This document shows positions 17,459 to 26,503 of a stretch of DNA of 64,000 nucleotides, piece after piece. The DNA comes from Candidatus Avidesulfovibrio excrementigallinarum (GTDB lineage: Bacteria > Desulfobacterota > Desulfovibrionia > Desulfovibrionales > Desulfovibrionaceae). The notes under the pieces were generated by a model. That model did no database searches. It was given only the letters and a program-made list of their open reading frames with translations, and was not told where the DNA came from. Numbering within the stretch: position 1 is the stretch's first letter; every line of letters starts with the position of its first letter. The stretch spans positions 1 through 64,000 of the forward strand of contig DVMI01000002.1 of assembly GCA_018715085.1 (NCBI GenBank), read 5' to 3'. The position numbers and the translations under genes were made by a program.

Positions 17459-18063
17459 AGGAACGGTAGTGGCTGGACGGTTGCAGAAACGTCCTACAGT
17501 GTAGCGGACAGCAAGCGGCTCCACAAGAGCAGGGTATGGAGACTGGCTGACGGCGTTTGCAGAAAATCCGGCCAGAACAGCGGCAGACCTGAAGCTGCGG
17601 CACAACCGTTTGAGACAGCTGCGCCCGGCGCGCCGGCCTGGAGGAGCGTGCAGGAGGGCGCGTGTTTTTCCCGGATGCAAAAAATTCGCAGCCGGCGCAC
17701 AGGCCGGCCTGTACGCCAGCACCATAAGGGAGTGCGCCTTAATGCAAGCATAGCGCCAAAGAGGGCGCGTTTTGGGGGCTTGAAAAGGCAGAGGTCCGGA
17801 TGCTGCCGCCTTGTATGCAAACGGCGTGTCTGATCTGCCATTATGCCTGTTGCAGGCGATGGCCTGAATGCAGCAGCCGGCAACAGGCAGGATGGCGCAG
17901 CGCCAGTACCGCAACGAAGAGGGAAGCCGGGGGGCCTGTGACGCGCTCAAAAACGCGGCACACCGTGCGGTGGAAGAGGAGTGCGGTGCCGAAGGGCACT
18001 TGCGGAAAAGAGAAAGCCCCATAAGGCGTTTGGTGCCTTATGGGGCTTTATGCAATCTTTATA
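17459..18063. other. Intergenic region between activator gene and tRNA-Leu
   Basis: About 600 bp. No gene found; an open frame fused in front of the activator has no matching start signal or family similarity. The right end carries the tRNA terminator at 18013-18049. Confidence 0.55.
18013..18049 (-). terminator. Terminator of tRNA-Leu
   Basis: Perfect 15-bp stem (18013-18027 with 18035-18049) around a 7-nt loop; on the minus strand it ends in TTT followed by a T-rich stretch. It lies 15 bp after the tRNA 3' end. Confidence 0.9.
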
Positions 18064-18148
18064 TGGTGCCCAGGGCGGGACTCGAACCCGCACAGCATTC
18101 GCCACTACCCCCTCAAGATAGCGTGTCTACCAGTTCCACCACCTGGGC
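18064..18148 (-). tRNA. tRNA-Leu (anticodon GAG)
   Basis: 85 nt including an encoded CCA (18064-18066). The acceptor stem GCCCAGG pairs with CCTGGGC; the D arm contains AACTGGTAGAC, the anticodon loop is UUGAGGG, there is a long variable arm as in class II leucine tRNAs, and the T arm contains GGTTCGAGTCC. A strong promoter and terminator flank it. Confidence 0.97.
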
Positions 18149-18158
18149 AACGAAGAGT

Positions 18159-18187
18159 CTTATAGGCAAAAAACTGAGGCTTGGCAA
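18159..18187 (-). promoter_or_regulatory. Sigma70 promoter of tRNA-Leu
   Basis: Minus strand: -35 TTGCCA (18182-18187), 17-bp spacer, -10 TATAAG (18159-18164), ending 10 bp before the tRNA 5' end. Confidence 0.75.
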
Positions 18188-18760
18188 GCTTTTTTTGCAG
18201 TTTTTTCCCAAAAAAATATTTCCTTGGGTAACAATGTGAAATTTCAAAGAGAAAAAACGGAAGAACGCACTGCCGCGCAGGCTGAAAGGCGCCTGGTGTA
18301 ACGCACAGTTGCACAGCAAGGCGTTCGGGAAGCCTTGTCCGGTCCGCCGGCACAAGACGTTGGAGGCGTATGGCGTCTTGTGGCAGAGCGGTGCAGGCAA
18401 GCGCGTTTGTGCCGAATCGGGCGGCCTGTATTTGCCAGAAATGCCCTTGCGGTAAGAGCCCGGAAGAGGAAGGAAGACGAGAAGCAGCCGCTCTGCCGGG
18501 GCGTGCGGGAGAGGGTGGCGCTGCCGTGTGTCAGAACGCGCTTTGCGGCAGCACCCGGACAGTTGCGTCATGGCACAACGGATGCTCGTCTTTGCTGTTT
18601 CAGCAGTGCCTGTCAGTCTGCCCGGACCGCAAACGTTGGATAAGGACAGACCGTGCACAGCAGAGCGCCTTCTGTTATTGAGCGCTGTCCGGGGACTGAG
18701 GGCGTGCGCTTTTATATTCTCGGGCTAATGGAAAATACGCGGGGAGCTTGCCTATTTGCC

Positions 18761-18790
18761 TTTACAGCAGAGGCGGTTTCGGGATATACA
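18761..18790 (+). promoter_or_regulatory. Candidate sigma70 promoter of hom
   Basis: -35 TTTACA (18761-18766), 18-bp spacer, -10 TATACA (18785-18790), about 40 bp before the hom start codon. Confidence 0.45.
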
Positions 18791-18828
18791 ATTCTGATGT
18801 TCAACACCCCAGTCTTTGTGGAGTCGCT

Positions 18829-20118
18829 ATGAATCCTCTTCAGAAAGTAACGCTTGGCCTTGCCGGATTTGGCACTGTTGGCGGAGGGCTGGTCGAGATC
18901 CTCCAGAAAAACAAAGCGGAACTGGAAGCCCGATCGGGGTGCCGGTTCGAGCTTAAGACCGTAGTAGTGCGCGATCCGTCACGCATTCGCTCGGTGGCGT
19001 TACCTGAGGGGACGCGCCTTTCCACATCGCTGGCCGATGTGACCGACGACCCTGACATTGATATTGCCGTAGAACTCATGGGCGGCATTGAGCCTCCCAG
19101 GTCGTTTATCCATCGTGCGCTCGAAAACGGCAAACATGTGGTTACGGCCAACAAGGCGCTGCTGGCTGAGGCTGGCGAAGAACTGTTCAAGCTGGCTGAA
19201 CGTAAAGGGGTGCGCCTGCTGTATGAGGCCAGTGTGGCCGGCGGCATTCCGGTTGTTCAGACGCTGAAGGAAAGTCTTGCAGGGAACAGCATTCTTTCTG
19301 TTGAGGGAATCCTGAACGGCACAAGCAACTACATCCTTTCCGAGATGTCGAGCAACGGCAAAGACTTTGCGTCGGCGTTGGCCGATGCGCAGGCCAAAGG
19401 CTATGCGGAGGCGGATCCCTCGCTTGACATCGACGGGCACGACACCGCGCACAAGCTGGTGCTGCTCATCCGGCTTGCGTTTGGGGTGGACTATCCCTAC
19501 AGCCAGATGCCGGTACAGGGCATCCGCAACATGAACAGCATGGACATTGAGTTTGCCCGGGAATTTGGGTATCGCGTCAAGCTCCTTGGCCGTGTACGGC
19601 GTACTGAAGACGGGCTGGCGGCCGGTGTGTTTCCCGTGCTGGTGCGGCATACCTACCTGTTGGCCCGTGTTGGTGGAGCCTTCAACGCAATACGGATTGA
19701 AGGCAATGCCGTAGGATCGTTGTTCCTGCATGGGCAAGGCGCCGGTGCGCTGCCAACAGGCAGTGCCGTCATGAGCGATATTGTGGCGGCGGCCCGCGGC
19801 ACCATGCCGTTCAACACCGGTTTTGCCGCCCCGCTGCACACTGCGGCCATTGTGCCCCCGGATGACGCTGTCAGCCCCTACTATGTACGTTTTATGATTA
19901 AGGATCAGCCTGGCGTACTGCATGCCCTGACAGGCGATTTGGCTGAGTTTGGCGTCAGCATCGCCCAGGCCATTCAAAAAGGCGAACGCGATGACGGTGT
20001 GCCGCTGGTGCTCATGCTGCACGCGGCGCGGGTACAGGACGTGCAGAACGCCCTGAACAAAATTGCCGCCAGAGATTTTCTGAACGCCCCGGCGATTGCC
20101 TACCGCGTGATGGATTGA
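18829..20118 (+). CDS. hom: Homoserine dehydrogenase
   Basis: Reduces aspartate semialdehyde to homoserine with NAD(P)H, the branch point to threonine, methionine and isoleucine. The 429-residue protein has the Rossmann motif GFGTVGGG at about residues 13-20, the conserved NKALLAEAG, NGTSNYIL and the catalytic-lysine region DGHDTAHK, then a C-terminal ACT domain (about 350-428), which normally mediates threonine feedback. Start 18829 follows GTGGAG and a plausible promoter. Only 4 bp separate it from the ABC ATPase gene downstream. Confidence 0.96.
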   Translation: MNPLQKVTLGLAGFGTVGGGLVEILQKNKAELEARSGCRFELKTVVVRDPSRIRSVALPEGTRLSTSLADVTDDPDIDIAVELMGGIEPPRSFIHRALENGKHVVTANKALLAEAGEELFKLAERKGVRLLYEASVAGGIPVVQTLKESLAGNSILSVEGILNGTSNYILSEMSSNGKDFASALADAQAKGYAEADPSLDIDGHDTAHKLVLLIRLAFGVDYPYSQMPVQGIRNMNSMDIEFAREFGYRVKLLGRVRRTEDGLAAGVFPVLVRHTYLLARVGGAFNAIRIEGNAVGSLFLHGQGAGALPTGSAVMSDIVAAARGTMPFNTGFAAPLHTAAIVPPDDAVSPYYVRFMIKDQPGVLHALTGDLAEFGVSIAQAIQKGERDDGVPLVLMLHAARVQDVQNALNKIAARDFLNAPAIAYRVMD

Positions 20119-20122
20119 CGCC

Positions 20123-21133
20123 ATGCCTGCCGGAGACGTTGCGCCGCTGCTTGAGGTTGACGAACTTACGGTACGCCTTGCCCCGCGGCATGGCGTTGCC
20201 TTTGACGCCGTGCATCGGGTTTCGTTTGCCCTTGCCCCGGGACAGACCTTCTGCCTGGTGGGGGAATCCGGATGCGGCAAGAGCCTCACGGCACTGGCGA
20301 TTCTCGGGCTTATCCCTGACATCGGGCGGATCGTTTCCGGCCGGATTCTGTTTGCCGGGCAGGATCTGGCCGGTGCGTCTGAGGCGGCGTTGCGCACGGT
20401 GCGCGGACGGCGCATCGGAATGGTTTTTCAGGAGCCCATGACTTCCCTGAATCCTGTGCTGCGGGTGGGGGATCAGGTGGCAGAAGTTATGGAATACCAC
20501 TGGCGGATGGGACATCGCGAGGCACTGCAGCGCACGATCGAACTGTTCCGGCAAGTGGGCATTCCCTCGCCTGACATCCGGCTGCGGGATTATCCCCACC
20601 AACTGTCCGGGGGGCTGCGCCAGCGTGTCATGATTGCCATGGCGCTGGCCTGCGATCCTGTGCTGCTGCTGGCTGACGAGCCGACTACGGCGCTGGACGT
20701 GACCATCCAGGGGCAGATCCTCACGCTGTTGCGCGAACAGGCCCAGCAACGCGGTATGGGGCTGCTGCTCATCACTCACGATTTGGGCGTGGTGGCGTCC
20801 ATGGCCGATGCCGTAGGCGTGATGTACGCCGGGCGTATGGTGGAGCGGGCGTCTGCCGCTGACCTGTTTGCGTGCCCGCTGCATCCGTATACCCGGGGGC
20901 TCATGCAGTCTGCGCCAACCCTGGATCGGCTGGATCAGGCGAGGCTGCCCGCCATTGCCGGCTCGGTGCCCACGCCTGGGGAACTGCCGGAAGGCTGTCT
21001 GTTCAGGCCGCGCTGTGCCGAGGCTGACGAACGGTGCCTGCGCCGTCCGCCCCGCGTGCGCCTGGGCTGCCGGGAAGTGTGCTGCTGGCTGCACGCTCAG
21101 GCACCGTCTGCGCAGATTGTGGCCGGGGACTGA
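20123..21133 (+). CDS. Oligopeptide-type ABC transporter ATPase (DppD/OppD family), orphan
   Basis: A 336-residue nucleotide-binding subunit that would power an inner-membrane importer of peptides or nickel. Walker A is GESGCGKS, the signature is LSGGLRQR, Walker B is LLLADEP, and the C-terminal oligopeptide-family extension (HPYTRGL, then a cysteine cluster in [14 protein letters not shown]) is present, so it is the DppD rather than the general ABC type. The gene starts 4 bp after hom with only a weak ribosome site, so it may be coupled to hom. No permease, binding protein or DppF partner is next to it; a terminator follows. Confidence 0.85.
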   Translation: MPAGDVAPLLEVDELTVRLAPRHGVAFDAVHRVSFALAPGQTFCLVGESGCGKSLTALAILGLIPDIGRIVSGRILFAGQDLAGASEAALRTVRGRRIGMVFQEPMTSLNPVLRVGDQVAEVMEYHWRMGHREALQRTIELFRQVGIPSPDIRLRDYPHQLSGGLRQRVMIAMALACDPVLLLADEPTTALDVTIQGQILTLLREQAQQRGMGLLLITHDLGVVASMADAVGVMYAGRMVERASAADLFACPLHPYTRGLMQSAPTLDRLDQARLPAIAGSVPTPGELPEGCLFRPRCAEADERCLRRPPRVRLGCREVCCWLHAQAPSAQIVAGD

Positions 21134-21566
21134 AGCTCTCTGCCGTGCGCAACGCGGCGTGACGTTGCCGCGCCTCCGGGCTGGGGCCGTAACCCCGGCG
21201 GGAAAGGCGGGATTCTGCCCGGGAACAGTCAAACAGGTTCCGCCAGGGCGGGTGTGCGCGAAAAAGCCCGGCGGCTCTGCAGCGGGTCGCCATCCTGACG
21301 GGACATGGCCGGGTTCTGCACCGCGCTTTACGCCAACAAAGATCAACAAAGGCCTCCGGACAAGAAATGCCGGAGGCCTTTTCAGATGGTGCCGCTGGCG
21401 CAGCCTGTTGGTGGCCGCCGCCCGCGGCACCGAAACGGCCGCACCGTGCCGTGGGTATTCAAACGTCACGCGCCCCCTGTACCTTGTCTTTTCCGTTCCC
21501 GCATGCTGGCATGGAAACCCCAGAAAAGCTTTTTTGCAGGGATCGCCGGAACGTCTGGAGCGTCGG
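21134..21566. other. Convergent intergenic region between ABC ATPase and EF-G paralogue
   Basis: 430 bp with no gene. The shared terminator at 21348-21382 sits in the middle. Confidence 0.65.
21348..21382. terminator. Bidirectional terminator
   Basis: A 12-bp perfect stem, AAAGGCCTCCGG (21348-21359) with 21370-21381, 10-nt loop. T-rich flanks occur on both strands, serving the convergent transcripts from hom/ABC and from the EF-G paralogue operon. Confidence 0.88.
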
Positions 21567-23600
21567 CTACAGATCCGGGCTGTCAAAACGCTCAAAGCGC
21601 ATGACAAGCCCTGCGCGCCCCTGCGTCGCCGAACGCAGATCGGTGGAAAAGCCAAACAGCTTGCTGAGCGGAGCAAGCCCCTGCACAATCTTCATGCCGG
21701 CCCGTTCTTCCAGGTTTTCGACCTTGCCGCCACGGTTGCCAAACAGGCTGATTGCCGAACCGAGCGCGCTGTCCGGCACGCTGATTTCAACAAACATCAA
21801 CGGTTCCAGCGTGGTGATGCGTGCCTGTTCCAAAGCCTGGCGCACGGCGGCGCCCGCGGCCATATGGAAGCCCACGGGAGTGCTCTGGCCTTCTTTGCGC
21901 ACCATGCTTGTGACAGTGACGGCCACGTCCTGCAAGGGGTATCCGGTCAGCGGCCCGGATTGCAGGGCGTTGTCCACGCCTTCGCGGACGGCCTCAATCA
22001 GTGCGGAGGGATACTGTGCGGTGTCAACGGCAAATTCGATCTTGTTGCCTTCGCCCCGGGGCAGGGGCCGCACGCTGACGCCAACCTGGCCGTGGTGCAT
22101 CTGTTTGCCCAGTTCCCGATCGAATACGGCATCAGCTGCGGCTTCGTGCATCGGCGTTTCGCGCTTGACGACCTGAGGATGGCCGGATCGGGGACTGATA
22201 CCGTATTCGCGGCGGATGCGCTCAAGAATGATGTCGAGGTGCAGCTCGCCCATGCCCGAAACAATGCGGTGCCCGGACCCTTCGTCAATTTCCGTGCGCA
22301 GGGTGGGATCTTCCAGGCAATAACGGGCCAGGGCTTCATCGAGGGTCTTGCCTTCGTCGGCGTTGCGCGGTTCCAGCGCCAGATTGATGACGGGCTGATA
22401 GGCTGTAATGGATTCCAGCAGAACGGGGTGAGCGGGATCGGCAATCGTGTCGCCTGTGGCGGCGCTGCGCAGTCCGACCACGGCGACAATGTCGCCCGCG
22501 CGGGCTTCGTCAAGCTGTTCGCGATGATCAGCGTGCAGGCGATACAGCCGGGAGATGCGTTCATCGGCCTTGCGCGTGACGTTGCGGCAGGCGTTGCCTT
22601 CGCGGAGCCTGCCGGCGTACAGACGAAGGAAGGAGAGTTTGCGGCCGCCGTCCATAAGCACTTTGAACACCAGCCCTGCCAGCGGCGCGTCGGTATCGCA
22701 GGGAATTTCCATCGGGGTAGCCCCGTCGGGGGCAAGCCCCTTGGCGGGCGGCAGATCAAGCGGAGAGGGCAGGTAGGCGGCAATGGCGTCAAGCAGTGGC
22801 TGGACGCCGGTATTTTTGAGCGCAGACCCGGCCAGCACGGGCGTGAGACGGCGGGCCAGCGTGGCACGGCGCACGGCTGCCTGAATGTCTTTGGGCGTGA
22901 ACGAGCCGGCAAAATACTGCTCCATGAAGTGATCATCCTGTTCGGCCAGCGTCTCTGTCATGCGTTCGCGCCAGGGAGCCGCCATGGCCGCAAGATCAGG
23001 GTCTTCGGCCAGTGGGCGCGTGTGCATGGTCTGACCCTGGTCGGAGGGATCAAATGTCAGGATGGTCTCGTGCACCAGATCGATGATACCCGAAAACGTT
23101 TCGGCCGCACCGACGGGCACGCACAGCGGCAGGGGCGTGGCGTCCAGCCGCACGCGCATGGCCTCCAGAACAGCGGAAAAGTCGGCGCCGACACGATCCA
23201 TCTTGTTCACAAACGCCAGTTTGGGCACGCCAAAGTGCTCAGATTGCCGCCAGACCGTCTCGGACTGCGGTTCAACGCCGCCCACAGCGCAAAAAACCCC
23301 CACGGCGCCGTCAAGCACGCGCAGGGAACGCTCCACCTCCATGGTAAAGTCCACATGTCCGGGAGTGTCGACAACGTTGATGGCGTACTGCTTCCATTCG
23401 CACGTTGTGCAGGCCGACATAATGGTGATCCCGCGTTCCTGTTCCTCGGGCATGTAGTCCATTGTGGCGGTGCCGTCATGGACTTCGCCCATGCGGTGAA
23501 TTTTGCGCGTATAGAACAGCATGCGTTCCGTCAGTGTCGTCTTGCCGGCGTCGATATGCGCGATGACACCAATATTGCGGATATGGGACACGTCAGCCAT
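21567..23600 (-). CDS. Elongation factor G paralogue
   Basis: A 677-residue translational GTPase. G motifs are clear: AHIDAGKT (G1), the RGITI region, DTPGH (G3) and NKMD (G4); domains II-V follow, ending with the EF-G hallmark FGFSTDLRSATQGR. In domain IV, where canonical EF-G has the tip loop with HDVDSS after a YPL..V.V segment, this protein has a different sequence (SMVRKEGQ...), so the translocation tip histidine is missing. It is therefore probably a specialised paralogue (recycling or stress), not the main EF-G, and it is not in a str operon. The start at 23600 follows GAGG. It is the last gene of a three-gene operon. Confidence 0.9.
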   Translation of the reverse strand: MADVSHIRNIGVIAHIDAGKTTLTERMLFYTRKIHRMGEVHDGTATMDYMPEEQERGITIMSACTTCEWKQYAINVVDTPGHVDFTMEVERSLRVLDGAVGVFCAVGGVEPQSETVWRQSEHFGVPKLAFVNKMDRVGADFSAVLEAMRVRLDATPLPLCVPVGAAETFSGIIDLVHETILTFDPSDQGQTMHTRPLAEDPDLAAMAAPWRERMTETLAEQDDHFMEQYFAGSFTPKDIQAAVRRATLARRLTPVLAGSALKNTGVQPLLDAIAAYLPSPLDLPPAKGLAPDGATPMEIPCDTDAPLAGLVFKVLMDGGRKLSFLRLYAGRLREGNACRNVTRKADERISRLYRLHADHREQLDEARAGDIVAVVGLRSAATGDTIADPAHPVLLESITAYQPVINLALEPRNADEGKTLDEALARYCLEDPTLRTEIDEGSGHRIVSGMGELHLDIILERIRREYGISPRSGHPQVVKRETPMHEAAADAVFDRELGKQMHHGQVGVSVRPLPRGEGNKIEFAVDTAQYPSALIEAVREGVDNALQSGPLTGYPLQDVAVTVTSMVRKEGQSTPVGFHMAAGAAVRQALEQARITTLEPLMFVEISVPDSALGSAISLFGNRGGKVENLEERAGMKIVQGLAPLSKLFGFSTDLRSATQGRAGLVMRFERFDSPDL

Positions 23601-23611
23601 GGCGAACCTCG

Positions 23612-24433
23612 TTATGCGTCAGCGTAAGGTGTGAATGACAGAGAAACGTTCACAAAGAAGTCAGGCGTCAGGTCGGCTTCAAGCCAGCAGCCGGCCAGGG
23701 CCTCGTTCAGCGAGACCTGTGCGCCGGCGGTGGTTTCGCCGGTGTGATATAGTGCCGCGGGCCGCGGAGAGCCGGCGGGAAGAGGCAGAGCGCATTGCGT
23801 CACCCCGGGCAGGAGCCTGCGGATGGCGTCCAGCGCCTCGGGCGCAAGTGCCGGATCCACGGCAGCAAGCGGGTGGAGCGGCGCGTTGTAGACGCCGACG
23901 CCCAGGGCCTGCGCGCCGGCTACGAGCTCTCCGGGCAGGCCTGTGCCTGCCAGCCGGCCTGCGCCGTCCTCTGCCATGCACCGCAAAAGGGCTTCTGCGC
24001 CAGAGTCGCCGGCATATCCATGAAGGGCGAAGGCGTGCTCTACGCCGCACAGCTCAAGCGCGGTCAGCACGCCGGCAGAAAGCGTGTCAGGAGCGGCCGT
24101 GAGAAATCCCACGGCAAGCTGAGGCACGCTGCCCAGCCGGGCGGCCATGAGCATGGACGTCAGCCGGGGGGCGTCGGCAAAGTCGCCCGGCACCAGAAAA
24201 AGCGCCCAGGGGGCGGGCACGCGCGTTTCGACTCGATCAAACCCCAGGGCCGCCGAGTCCCGGCGTAGAACTTCATAATCCGGCCGTTCGGCATACAGGC
24301 TCATGGCCAGCGCCTGGGTGGTCTTGAGCCTGGCCCTGTCTTCTGCGGCAAAGGACTCATAGCCCTGTGCCAGCAGCGCGTCGTCCAGACGGCAGGTTTC
24401 CAGCCCGGCAGGAAGCAGAGACAGATCACACAC
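23612..24433 (-). CDS. Truncated histidinol dehydrogenase-like protein
   Basis: A 273-residue protein whose middle (about residues 68-150) follows the first Rossmann domain of HisD: a VPG segment (LFLVPGDF), a long helix with LMAA, and ALELCGVEHAFALHG matching the LCGV-GG block. The later parts of HisD (zinc ligands, the GPEH catalytic pair, the C-terminal domain) are absent, and full HisD is about 430 residues, so histidinol oxidation is unlikely. Start: GTG 24433 with AAGGGAG eight bases upstream, 32 bp after the preceding gene; a longer ATG frame from 24517 would overlap that gene. It lies 11 bp before the EF-G paralogue. Function unknown. Confidence 0.65.
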   Translation of the reverse strand: MCDLSLLPAGLETCRLDDALLAQGYESFAAEDRARLKTTQALAMSLYAERPDYEVLRRDSAALGFDRVETRVPAPWALFLVPGDFADAPRLTSMLMAARLGSVPQLAVGFLTAAPDTLSAGVLTALELCGVEHAFALHGYAGDSGAEALLRCMAEDGAGRLAGTGLPGELVAGAQALGVGVYNAPLHPLAAVDPALAPEALDAIRRLLPGVTQCALPLPAGSPRPAALYHTGETTAGAQVSLNEALAGCWLEADLTPDFFVNVSLSFTPYADA

Positions 24434-24465
24434 GGCAAAGGCTCCCTTTCTGACAGTACAGTCCG

Positions 24466-25617
24466 CTAGCGTCCCAGAATCTGCTTGCGCATCCAGAGCT
24501 TGACGGCCTCTGCGCACAGCGCTTCGTGTTGAAGCGTCGAGGCGTACCGGCCGTCTTTCACCGCATCGCTGTAGGGGGCGTCGTCCAGCCCCTCGGCCTT
24601 TGATGTGGCCAGCACCTTGGCTTCATCGGCCAGCAGCGCGCGCAGAGCGTTGTCATCCAGCTTTTGCAAACGGGCAGCCTCGGCCACGATGGCTGCCGGG
24701 GACGGGCAGCGCGGCGATTCCACAACCTGGCGCAACCCTTTGATAAAGCGTTTGATTCCTGCTTTGATGTGCGATGCCTTGACGACATTCATGCCAGACC
24801 AGCCAGCCCTGGTCCATTTGAACATGGCAACATCCGTCTTTGTGCCCCCGGCAGCGTTTTCCATATAGATCGTGATGCCGGAGGAGGCATAGATCTGCGT
24901 TTCGGCCCAGCCGAGCATCGACAGATTGGTTCCCTGTTCGGCCGTATAGACATAGCGCCAGTTCGATTCGTCCACGATCAGGCCCTTTTTGCCGATGCTG
25001 GACTTGCCGGGCATGACGGAAACGCAGATCAGCGCGGTCCGGCCATCAATGGCCGCAAGGACAAAAAGCCGGTTGAGCTTGTAACGGTAAAAACAGCCGC
25101 TGGAGGTGTCCGGAGTGGTTTCTTCAAGTTCTATGCCGCGAAGGCTGACAGGGGCGGCCGGCGGAAAAGGCGCGTCAATCAGCCGTGCGCTGTCTTTGAA
25201 AATGGCGCTCCCCGGCTCCCAGTGGTTGTGGCGCACGGAAACCGGGTAGAGGGCTTCACCGGGAATGCCGGGGGTCAGCAGATAGCTCATGAGCTTGCGC
25301 AAGGGCAGGGAGAGCTGCGCCGTGTAAAAGGCGCCTTTGCCCTGGCGATCCCCGGGGACGACCTTCTCTGCCTTCTGGGCATGGGCTTGCGCCACAAAGC
25401 GCAGAAGGGACGTGACATCCTGCTCCTTTGGGGAGCTTTGTGCGTTGGCGGCCGCCAGCAGGGCGTCCAGGGCCTGTTCAACCTGGGGAGAAAGAGTGCT
25501 TTTGGAAGTGTCGTTATCCGCCGCCAGCGACGCGGCAGGACAGGCAATGAAGGCAGTCAGCAGAAACAGAATGCAGTAAAAGCACACAGGACGGAATGGA
25601 TTGAAGTAGCGAGTCAT
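24466..25617 (-). CDS. Exported protein of unknown function
   Basis: 383 residues with a clear Sec signal peptide: basic MTRYFNPFR, a hydrophobic core, and an AASLA cleavage site near residue 32. The mature part is helical at first (about 40-90), then mixed, with a pair of segments rich in aromatic residues (about 160-300) and a helical C-terminal region. I do not recognise a family. The start at 25617 is where the signal peptide begins; the ribosome site is weak. It is the first gene of the operon with the HisD-like and EF-G-like genes, an odd mix of an envelope protein and cytoplasmic ones. Confidence 0.75.
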   Translation of the reverse strand: MTRYFNPFRPVCFYCILFLLTAFIACPAASLAADNDTSKSTLSPQVEQALDALLAAANAQSSPKEQDVTSLLRFVAQAHAQKAEKVVPGDRQGKGAFYTAQLSLPLRKLMSYLLTPGIPGEALYPVSVRHNHWEPGSAIFKDSARLIDAPFPPAAPVSLRGIELEETTPDTSSGCFYRYKLNRLFVLAAIDGRTALICVSVMPGKSSIGKKGLIVDESNWRYVYTAEQGTNLSMLGWAETQIYASSGITIYMENAAGGTKTDVAMFKWTRAGWSGMNVVKASHIKAGIKRFIKGLRQVVESPRCPSPAAIVAEAARLQKLDDNALRALLADEAKVLATSKAEGLDDAPYSDAVKDGRYASTLQHEALCAEAVKLWMRKQILGR

Positions 25618-26503
25618 ACGGGTTCTCAGTAAAAGGAAATACAAAAAGGGCCTGATTTGTCTTTGACAGTGAAATGTACTCAGGTTATCCGCGTCCGTCA
25701 ATGGAAGGACGCCGGGAGAGATGGTACCGGCCGTCAATACAGCACCTATCAGGCGTATTTTGCGTTGAATCTTTTTTTGTTGCCCGCCGGCATCGGGAGG
25801 CGGGAACCGTCTGCGCCCAGTACAAGGCCGTTGAATGTTTTGCAGGGACCAGGAGGAAAAGCCGATCATTCATTATCCGTGGCCGGCATTGCCGTGGTGT
25901 TGCCACAAGTCACGCGGCGGTTTTTCCTTGGCGGTGCGTCGGCTTCATCACAGGCTGCCGCCGTACTGCGCTGTCTGTCTGCGCCGGCCTGTTGCAGAGC
26001 AGGCCGGGCCGCTTTGTCGGGAGGCTGCATGCGCTGGCTGGGGCAAATGCTTCTGTGTACTGCGAGAGGCCGGGCCGCTGACGTTTTCGGCTGAGGCGCC
26101 TGCAGAACTATGGCGGACAGTTTTGGATGCGGCGTAAAAGACCGGCAGCTGCCGGCGGCGGGAGCCCGTCTGTGCCATGGGCCGGGACACGTCGCAGTCA
26201 GTCGGGCCGGCAGGGCCGGGAGTGTTCCGCCTGCAGTCCTCCCTTATGGCGCTCCCTGGCAGGCGGCCGGGTTTTCAAGGCATGGCGCGGTGGATGCCGC
26301 CTGCCGGACAGACGCTGCGCAGGTTCTGTGGCAGAGGCGCATGCGGGATCAGCAGGGTGGCTGAAGCAGGCAGGCTGCGGCTGGCAGAGGCCGTGTTGCA
26401 CGGAGGGTGTCTTTCGGGCGAGTTCCCTGCCGGAAAGACCGGAAACAGGGAAAGCGGCGTTTGTCTGGTTGCGTCGCCCGACTGGGCCGCGTATATTGGG
26501 ATC
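25618..26503. other. Divergent intergenic region before mutL
   Basis: 886 bp. The left 100 bp is fairly AT-rich and must hold the promoter of the exported-protein operon. The rest is GC-rich with no gene that shows a start signal or recognisable product; the long frame running into mutL lacks family similarity before residue 1 of MutL. Confidence 0.55.

Larger units (their letters stand above)
18149..18828. other. Intergenic region between tRNA-Leu and hom
   Basis: 680 bp without a supported gene. It carries the tRNA promoter at the left and a candidate hom promoter at the right. Open frames here have no ribosome sites or family features. Confidence 0.6.

Noticed and set aside
17459-18022. 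N-terminal extension of the sigma54 activator frame by 188 codons
   Set aside because: The extension has no similarity to sensor domains and is Cys/Arg/Pro-rich; PrpR_N begins at the ATG at 17458.
20868-23627. 919-codon open frame on the plus strand
   Set aside because: It spans the end of the ABC ATPase gene and lies antisense to the EF-G paralogue, whose motifs are unambiguous.
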